From NCBI GenBank assembly GCA_900208305.1, contig OAPG01000001.1, positions 1,054,001 to 1,118,000 of the forward strand: DNA of 64,000 nt, read 5' to 3'. The notes under the pieces are model-generated. The model saw only the letters and a program-made list of their open reading frames with translations, was not told the origin of the DNA and ran no database searches. The DNA is from Melanopsichium pennsylvanicum (lineage: Eukaryota; Basidiomycota; Ustilaginomycetes; Ustilaginales). Positions 50,045 through 57,152 of this stretch are shown here, piece after piece. Position 1 is the stretch's first letter; every line of letters starts with the position of its first letter. The translations under genes and the position numbers were made by a program.

Positions 50045-51264
50045 AGACGTCATTATAGAGATCTCTTGTACCCAAGGCAGATTATATCATCGTTTCTCAT
50101 TCAGTCGCGAGCAATTGAGTCTTTTCTTAGCATTTCGCTGCAGCCGCTCGTAGGGCCTGACAGGTGCTATCGCTCTTTGATTGGCAAGACATGCCAATTT
50201 CACGTTCTGCGAATGTTGAGACCTCAGAATGCCTGCAACTTCGGCCAGCGGGATACGAGAATCATTGACCAGGGAGTCGTGAACGTCTCCCATCATTTCA
50301 CGAAATCTTGACGTGTACGGCTATCAGAAAGAGCTTTGCAACGACGTCTCAGTGCAACCTGTAACTGAGTGCCAGTGTCCATGCAAAGCATAAAGCTTAG
50401 ACATTGCCACAAGTCTCGCTTGAAAAACTCTGTCCCCACAGTATGCCGGTGTAAGGCGAAACGGATTGGAATGGAGGAGCCCGATTTGATTCAGTTTTGA
50501 TCTTCGATCGATTTGAAAAGAGTGCTCAAAAAGTATCTGAGAGATTAGTGGTGAGCATGCCTCTCATTTCGGCGTGCTTGGCAAACCTACGCTCATGCCC
50601 GACTCTCTCATGCGGAAGATCCGACCCGACCTTCGTTGCATTCGTCATCACCCCTCGAGATATAATACCGGACAGACGAGATGAGCAATTCTCAACAAGC
50701 CTCTGATCCATCTCGAAGCGACTGTCACTTCCAATCACACGAAGATGTGTGAGACAATTCTGAAAGCCTGATTTCTGATAGCACATATGATGCAGTGAAC
50801 GCAGGATCCACCGACGATGCTGTGAATCGCTCGGCGCGTTTTTTCGGGTTCTAGTCAGTACCTCCGCCTCGGAGCTTTTTTTTGCGTTCCATGTGCCCGC
50901 TGTCCAATCTCGAGCACATCCTGTAGGATTTATAACGAGCTCACCCAATCGGCCCCACCAGCCACTTCAGGGGTATTGCGTCGGTCCTTTCATCCATACT
51001 CCAGAGCATTCCCGCTACTCCTCACACAAGCGCTGACAAAAGCCATGTGCTAGACGAGCTTGAGGCACACAAGCCTATACACCTTACACAGGAGCAGGCT
51101 GTCAAAAAAGGACCCGAGACGTCGCTTGCCAAGCCTTGGCGTCCGGTTTTCGCACCTTGGCGTTGGACATCTTCTTCACCTCATATAGTATACCTTTTTC
51201 GACGATTGCGAACTTCGTCGTCGACTCGTTCCTGTTCAACCAAACCATTCACATCCACACAAAG
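50045..51264. promoter_or_regulatory. Upstream region of the ferric reductase gene
   Basis: This 1.2-kb interval lies between NDUFA9 and the ferric reductase. The 11-mer TTTCTGATAGC occurs at 50772-50782 and, inverted, at 50320-50330; both carry a TGATAG core that fits HGATAR. The frame upstream of the reductase ATG is open to 51136 but begins with TTG and lacks family similarity. Confidence 0.45.
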
Positions 51265-53127
51265 ATGGCGACAACGATGGAACACACCATCCTAAGACGG
51301 CACAAGGAGGCGCCCGGCTGTGTCTGGCAACCAGGCATGGTTGGCCCAACATGTCGTCCATCCTCTGCGCTAAAGAAAGCAGCCATGAAGGGCAAGGACA
51401 GCTATTATGAGATGGAAAAGTACAGCCGCATAACCACCTGGGTACTCCTCAGCCTCCTCGGTATCGTCATCCTTCGCGGTCTCGTCGCCAAACTCCGTCA
51501 CAGCCGCAAGTCGAGATTCTCCAGCACAATTCTTGCCATGCCGGGATACAAGCAACTAGCAGCAGTATGCAGAGGGATTGGCTACTATCGACCTAAAAAA
51601 TTGTTTGCCCGTAAGACTGTCCTCGACGACCTCGTCTCCGCAGACCGCTTCCCTTCGATGGGCAACATCCTCTTCCTTGGTATCCCCGCAATTGGCTTCG
51701 TCGCCTGGTGCTTTGCCGTCAAGCCCTACTACCGTCCTACAGTAGTATGGGGCAGCACACCATTAGGTGTACGCGCAGGGATGATCGCAAATGCCTTCTT
51801 CCCTTGGCTCTTTGCGTGTGGCTTGAAATTCAACCCTCTCACGTTCCTGACAGGGGTCAGCCACGAAAAGCTGCAATTTTATCATCAGTGGATCGCACGT
51901 ATCATCCTCTTCTTCGCCGTCGTGCATACCGTCCCTTTCCTTTGGCAGCCCATCCACGATGGAGGTTTAAGCAACCTAAAGGCATGGTACTACTACGATA
52001 AGGTTTGGTGGACTGGTACCGTGGCACTGGCGATGTTGGCCTGGTTGGTCGCATCGTCGTTTGGATACTTTCGTCGAATGTCATACGAATTCTTCGTCCT
52101 CCAGCATGTCTTGACCATCATCATCTTCCTCGTCTTCTACTTCATGCACACCCGAGATCTGATCAATTCGTGGGCATGGTTGTGGCCAAGCATTGGTGTT
52201 TGGGGCTTCCACGTTCTCTTCAAGTTTGCCAACTCTCTCCGCATCTCGCGCTTCACTGGCGTACCCGCCACCATCACCTTGGTCGATGAAAACGAAAAAT
52301 TGATCAAGCTCGAAGTGGTTGCCCCGGTCTCTTGGTTGCCTGGTCAACATTTCTTCCTACGTTTCTCAGGAATCAACAAGGCTGCGCCATACCAAACACA
52401 TCCATTCACCGTCGCCAATTTGCCTTCACCGGATAACAATTTGGACTCGCACCTCATCTTCTACTTCAAGGCCCGAGAAGGATTGACTGCCAAGATTTGG
52501 GAACTGCTCATGCGTCAGCCAGCAGTCAAGGGAAAAGTGTCAACGATGCTCAAGGTGGCTTTGGATGGACCGTATGGTTCGCCTTCCCACCCCACCGCAT
52601 ACCACTCGGACCTGATAATTGCTGGAGGTGTGGGCATCACATCTGTGCTTCCGGCACTGATGAGCTTGTGCTTGGCGTCAAGGTCGTCACAGGAGGCAGT
52701 TACTACGAGGATCGCGGTACACTGGTCGGTGCAGACCATGCGGATCTTTGATGCGTTTGAGCCAAGTCTCCGACCGATGCTCGAACATCTTCGTGCCCTG
52801 GGTGTGGATACGACTCTAGATGTATACTGCCGCGAGGCGTCATCGATGGCAGAGGATGTAGAGAAGGTTGCAATCGACTCGGCTCCAGCTAAGCTCTTTT
52901 CGTCAATGATGAGGCTCCATGCTGAAAGAGCAAATTTACCTCGTCTCATAACCGACTTTGTCAATGAATCCAAGTCGAGCCGGTCGGTGGGCGTCTCGGT
53001 CTGTGGACCAGCGTCGATGCTCAACGAGACAGCCAACACTGTTGCTCGACTGCAGTGGTCACACGTGCTGTCGAGCAGCAGCTCACTTGAGGAGCTATAC
53101 TTGCATACTGAAGCTTTCGACTGGTAA
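51265..53127 (+). CDS. Ferric/cupric reductase, FRE/NOX superfamily
   Basis: A membrane flavocytochrome that passes electrons from NADPH through FAD and two haems to extracellular metal, typically Fe(III). The 620-residue product begins at the first ATG (MATTMEH). Helix-rich part: about 55-390. Haem-binding histidines are visible in two helices with the expected spacing (YHQWIARIILFFAVVHTVPF and FVLQHVLTIIIFLVFYFMHT). The FAD-binding segment follows (WLPGQHFFLRFSG, HPFTVANLPSP), then the NADPH part (IIAGGVGITSVLPALM) and the terminal SVCGPASMLNET. All key elements are present. No secretion signal is obvious, so plasma-membrane versus vacuolar location is open. It ends 120 bp from the convergent THG1 gene. 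Confidence 0.9.
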   Translation: MATTMEHTILRRHKEAPGCVWQPGMVGPTCRPSSALKKAAMKGKDSYYEMEKYSRITTWVLLSLLGIVILRGLVAKLRHSRKSRFSSTILAMPGYKQLAAVCRGIGYYRPKKLFARKTVLDDLVSADRFPSMGNILFLGIPAIGFVAWCFAVKPYYRPTVVWGSTPLGVRAGMIANAFFPWLFACGLKFNPLTFLTGVSHEKLQFYHQWIARIILFFAVVHTVPFLWQPIHDGGLSNLKAWYYYDKVWWTGTVALAMLAWLVASSFGYFRRMSYEFFVLQHVLTIIIFLVFYFMHTRDLINSWAWLWPSIGVWGFHVLFKFANSLRISRFTGVPATITLVDENEKLIKLEVVAPVSWLPGQHFFLRFSGINKAAPYQTHPFTVANLPSPDNNLDSHLIFYFKAREGLTAKIWELLMRQPAVKGKVSTMLKVALDGPYGSPSHPTAYHSDLIIAGGVGITSVLPALMSLCLASRSSQEAVTTRIAVHWSVQTMRIFDAFEPSLRPMLEHLRALGVDTTLDVYCREASSMAEDVEKVAIDSAPAKLFSSMMRLHAERANLPRLITDFVNESKSSRSVGVSVCGPASMLNETANTVARLQWSHVLSSSSSLEELYLHTEAFDW

Positions 53128-53247
53128 AACTGTCCACGATCATCGTGCTTCTTATTACGTTAAAATGTCACGCATAGGATCTTTGTCGCCTTGATCACAC
53201 CTTGCAATAAGACCTTCATGCATTTCACCCTTAGCTCTGCTTGCCTG

Positions 53248-54309
53248 TCAGTCTAGAAATATTGATGTGCCCAGTCCAGCACCTTGTAACCGCGAGGGAT
53301 GGTTCCACGGTTGAAGAGTGCTGATGTCTGTTGATCCGCCTTGTTCAACCTCCTCGCTGACTGTTGGTGGCTGTGCAGATAGTGGGAGAGGCTGCCAAAA
53401 GTCGTCGCCGATGATGTCGCAGTGTAAGGTGCAAAGTGCGGACAGTTGCGCTTTCTTATTGCGTTTCTCTTGGTGTTTGGCTTCCTTTGCCGCGCGCTTG
53501 CGCTCGATCTTGAGCCTGAGCTTCTCGTCCTTCGGATTGTTCAACATTGGTGCTTGTTCGACGTCGCTATTCGACTCCTCGGCTTGTACTGGACTGTTCT
53601 GCGAGATGGACGGTACTGCGTCTCCCTGCATTGATGTCGATGCTCGCTTCGATAACTCTGTTGCCCAAACAAGCGTGCTGCCTTTGCGGAAAATCGGTTC
53701 CAGTTGGTCATAATTGATCCCAAACTTCGAGTGCAGGATTTCGTGCTTGTCACTGGAGACCGTACCTTCCAATTCCTTTGTCGCTTCCTGCTCGCTCCGT
53801 CCTCCGTGTAGTACAAGCGCCCAGAATGTCGTATTGTACAGATTGTTGATATGTGTATCGGCCTGCCTCCAACTGAAGTAGTCCCTGACCACCTTGTCGT
53901 TCGGATACACCACCATCCTCCCATCGAAACTCGGCGGACATGTCAGCGGCTGGTTTGGAAAATATCTTGTCCAATTCAAAACGTATGCTGACGTGAACAG
54001 CGACACTATGTGGGTCGTAATCTTGCTGTTGCGTCTGCTGTAGAGGGTGGTGCTTTTACGGAGGAGGAAAGAGTATTCATCACTCTCGCCGAAGGCTAAG
54101 GCGATTTGACCTTTGAGAGAGCTCATGACATGGCGTGCGGCTTCGTTCATCAGTTCGAGCGCGGCAGCATCGTTGGGTTTTGAAAAATTGTGCGCCTTGG
54201 AAAATGTGTGGAATCCTTTGCCATCTATGCGAACCACGAGGTAGGTTTCCGGAATGACTGAGTCGGGTAGCTCAAAGTTTCGAACGTAGGCGAACCTTGT
54301 TCCTGCCAT
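53248..54309 (-). CDS. THG1: tRNA-His guanylyltransferase
   Basis: Thg1 adds the extra G at position -1 of tRNA-His, which histidyl-tRNA synthetase needs. The product has 353 residues, longer than the usual 240-300. Conserved parts are RFAYVRNFE at the N-terminus, RIDGKGFHTFSKAH with metal-binding Asp29, FGESDEYSFLL with Asp77, and ADTHINNLYNTTFWAL. An insert of about 75 residues, rich in serine then lysine/arginine (KIERKRAAKEAKHQEKRNKK), lies between the TLVWATELSKR region and the conserved end LCTLHCDIIGDDFWQ. The ATG at 54307-54309 gives the standard start MAGTRFAY. Divergent from the unknown gene at 57153 across a repeat-rich interval. Confidence 0.93.
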   Translation of the reverse strand: MAGTRFAYVRNFELPDSVIPETYLVVRIDGKGFHTFSKAHNFSKPNDAAALELMNEAARHVMSSLKGQIALAFGESDEYSFLLRKSTTLYSRRNSKITTHIVSLFTSAYVLNWTRYFPNQPLTCPPSFDGRMVVYPNDKVVRDYFSWRQADTHINNLYNTTFWALVLHGGRSEQEATKELEGTVSSDKHEILHSKFGINYDQLEPIFRKGSTLVWATELSKRASTSMQGDAVPSISQNSPVQAEESNSDVEQAPMLNNPKDEKLRLKIERKRAAKEAKHQEKRNKKAQLSALCTLHCDIIGDDFWQPLPLSAQPPTVSEEVEQGGSTDISTLQPWNHPSRLQGAGLGTSIFLD

Positions 54310-54551
54310 GCTTGCGAATGGACTTTCACGCTTCCTAAAGCTTGTGCTCAGAGGCTTTTCATATGACTGCGTGCCTTATAGAAATTGGAAGAGATGAAGA
54401 TGTCTCTTGAAGGATGGGGAAAGAAAAAAAGGTGGGAGTGTGCATCCCAAAAAAGTGGTGGAGTGTCTTCGGAAAGCGGATCGCGGAAGGCGGATTTCAG
54501 AACGCTCACATCGATAAAAGAGTCTTTTTTCGTCAGGGATGCACACCGAAT

Positions 54552-54703
54552 CCAGATCATCTGGCTGTTAGATCTCCAACCCGGACCAAGGCCAGATTGT
54601 CTGGATTTGCCTGGCTCCTCATCTAACCCAAGTCACCTGGCTTGACCATGGCTTGTAGGAGCCAGATGACCTGGATTTGGCTTGGCACCTGACAAGGAGC
54701 CAG
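54552..54703. repeat. CCAGATnnnCTGG triplicate with inverted AGGAGCCAG arms
   Basis: The pattern CCAGATnnnCTGG occurs at 54552, 54592 and 54662. The latter two extend into a 28-base imperfect direct repeat with a period of 70. CTGGCTCCT at 54611-54619 has inverted copies AGGAGCCAG at 54657-54665 and 54695-54703, so hairpins with 9-bp stems are possible. It looks like the edge of an old repeat. Confidence 0.7.
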
Positions 54704-54753
54704 CATTGTTTGGAGTTGGCTTTGCAAAGCAGATTACCAAACAAATTAGAGGA

Positions 54754-55185
54754 TGTTAAGGCCGTAGGGTCTAGATACCGCGGGGCGGCTACAGCCGGGA
54801 TAGGGTCTACGGGTACGGAGAGGTCGTAGGCGTAGGCGACACAGGCGGTCGGGGGTCAGAGCACACTACTGCGTTGCTATAGAGCTAACTAAGTAATACA
54901 TGCGACAAGGTCCGGAGGCAACCTCATGTCCAGCGGGGGCGGGGTAGTAAGGTCCAAGAGCTATCGGCCACCTCCTACCGCGGCGCTACAATGTTAGATT
55001 GCCGACGGTCGTATTCTGCGTACGGAGGGGCCAGCCGCGGTTGGGCGGTAGGAGGATCGTGTTAGGCCGACCGCTCCGCTGCGAGGGGTCCGGAGAGGGT
55101 CGGTCGGGGCCCGATCGCAACGATCGCTCAATCGGGAGGGGGGCCGAGCGCCCCCTCTTTGGACTCCGGTAGGTAGGCACTAACA
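54754..55185. mobile_element. CpG-rich LTR-like block (possible solo LTR)
   Basis: A 432-base block of GC- and CpG-rich sequence that begins with TGTTA and ends with TAACA, the 5-base inverted ends typical of retrotransposon LTRs. It is bordered on both sides by sequence almost free of CpG, so it stands out sharply by composition. No coding capacity is present. The 5 bases on the two sides (GAGGA and TTTAC) do not form a target-site duplication, which weakens the LTR reading. Nothing else of the element (gag/pol, primer site) is visible in the window. Confidence 0.4.
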
Positions 55186-55196
55186 TTTACCTTCCT

Positions 55197-55560
55197 TTAG
55201 GCCAAGTTGACGCAAAGAGCACAAACCCAGTCATTCTGGGCACAAGCCTGCTGCACTTTCATGTGACTGTGCACTTCCCCTCCCCATGGAGAGTTTACTA
55301 TGAGGACCAGAGCAAGATTGCAGCTTGAGCTGCCACACCTTTCCAAACCCTGTAGTCCAAGTGACAGCCAGTGGAAACAATGATTGCAAGCTGGCAATAG
55401 AAACAATGTGACAAGATTTTTTTGACAGCTGGGTGTCAAAATCAATGCACTGTTGCTAGGGATAAGTCACCATGTTGAATCAACCAAAGTGCAGTGTGCA
55501 GCTGACAAGTATCTGCATGTGGAACATATGGAACACTGCTCTGCGGGTGGTGGACAATGC
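55197..55560. repeat. CpG-depleted repeat relic
   Basis: Sequence with almost no CpG (one at the start) and many TpG/CpA dinucleotides, unlike the rest of the window. The left flank at about 54600-54753 has the same character. Together they look like one old, mutated repeat split by the CpG-rich block. Translation in all frames yields nothing recognised. Confidence 0.45.
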
Positions 55561-55689
55561 TGCTCGTGTATAGACTGCGAAAATTTCAACTTCCGACCTG
55601 ATGCTGACAGGGTTCCGAAATTGAGCGGGGCACGCTTTTTCCCCTTGGCTCATTTGTGAACCTGCGCTGGTCCGAGACATGGGCTCGCA

Positions 55690-55753
55690 CTGCTGCTGCT
55701 GCGCTGCTGCTGCGCTGCTGCTGCGCTGCTGCTGCGCTGCTGCTGCGCTGCTC
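55690..55753. repeat. 11-bp minisatellite (CTGCTGCTGCG)n
   Basis: About five tandem copies of CTGCTGCTGCG, preceded by CTGCTGCTG and followed by CTGCTC. The period of 11 is not a multiple of three, so the array would change frame in any protein; it is likely non-coding. Confidence 0.9.
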
Positions 55754-56690
55754 TTCGCATCCTTCATTTCTTGTAAGCTTTCAAAAGATGCGGTCCGTCA
55801 CATCAACCAAGTTATCGATTTCGCCGGCGTTGAGTGAAAATCAAAACAAAAACCGGGTTGATCCAATTTTATCCACAATTAAATTCATAGCGAGCAATCG
55901 GCTCACCCGAATTCGGCAAAGTCACCGCCTCGCAAAGATGTGGATTGAGATTAGACTTGACTTAGATTAAATCGTCGATACCCGTATTGTACAGTATATT
56001 AACAAGTGAACCGTTGGCCGGTCTTCTCAAAAGCGTCTTAAGCGATGCAGGATGGTCGGAATAATCATAAACTCGTGTTGCTCTTGTAGGCTGTGCGCAG
56101 AAAGAAGACCAGCGTGTCAAAGAGCTCTTCGAAATCACACTCACGTACGAAGTTCAAACTCGGTAAAGGAAAAAAAAAATGGTAACTGCAGTCTGTCCCA
56201 CGAGAATCCATCTTGAATTTCAAGCACCAGCTTGGCTGCCTTTGTTCATACCCCTTGCCGTCAGCATACGCCCGCTCCTGCACCCTTAGAGACCCCTGCC
56301 GGCTCCATTTTTCCCCACCTTGTCTCCCGCTGCTCACTCACTTACTCCTCGCTAAGTTAGCTGGCTACTCGCGGAAATATCTCGATGGACATCTCAACGG
56401 GTGTTGCAGTAACCATTTCCCCACCCGCTGTGTGCCTCTACTCGCCCCTCCCTTCCCTTCTCGTCCCGCATCCCTCGACTCTGCCAAGTAGGCAGTAGGC
56501 ACATGCTCAGGCGTTGTGATCTCTCCCGTCTTCTCTATCCTTGCTTCCGCCATCGATTGTATGACCATCGTCTTGCGGCTTTCCCATCTCCTACACTGGT
56601 CAGGTTCACGCAGCATTGCGTGAAGCGTATCTCGCCTCGCCTCGCCTAGCCTCGCTTGTCTGCGTCTTCAGCCACGCCTTCCATCGGCTC

Positions 56691-56697
56691 TATAAAA
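56691..56697 (+). promoter_or_regulatory. TATA box candidate for the unknown gene
   Basis: TATAAAA at 56691-56697, about 455 bp before the ATG at 57153, just after CTCGC-rich direct repeats (about 56629-56656). If used, the transcript would have a leader of about 430 bases. Confidence 0.35.
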
Positions 56698-57152
56698 CAG
56701 GCCATACGAACACGCGTGTCACCTTCCCTTGTAGCTCTCCAAGAGCCAGGTCAGCATCGATTCAAATACATTTTACCGCACCATCTCGAATCACTCACCT
56801 TGCCGCTTTCGAGCAGCTTCCTCGCCCTTCCGCCCTGCATACCTCTGACTACCACCATTTCGCCAGCCTTCTGTGATCTCCACTCCTTTCGATTGCACAT
56901 CTCCTGCTGGTCAGTCACATCATTTGCGGCACCATTTTTCTGGAGCCTGGAGCTACGTAGACATACGACTTCGAGACCTGGCCTACTTTCCTTTCGCCGT
57001 CTCTTCGGTTATCCTGCTACTGCAACACATCACCATCAGCCAAAACTTCCCATGCTGCGGCTCGCCTGATCTCGCAACTTTCAAGGGGACCAGCTCGCAA
57101 AAGATACACGTCCAAGCTTTCTCTTTGAAAGCTGTGATCCTCGTCTATCACA

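Larger units (their letters stand above)
54310..57152. other. Repeat-rich intergenic interval and promoter of unknown gene
   Basis: These 2.8 kb separate THG1 from the next gene. They contain a cluster of CCAGAT-based repeats, a CpG-rich LTR-like block, flanking CpG-depleted sequence and an 11-bp minisatellite (all listed separately). Short open frames within it are not convincing genes. The last kilobase is probably promoter and leader of the downstream gene. Confidence 0.6.

Noticed and set aside
54754..55185. Confident call of a solo LTR
   Set aside because: Terminal TGTTA/TAACA and composition fit, but there is no target-site duplication and no second copy in the window, so only a tentative mobile-element entry was made.
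55480..55767. Small alanine/glutamine-rich protein
   Set aside because: Its repeats come from the 11-bp minisatellite, whose period shifts frame; no other support.
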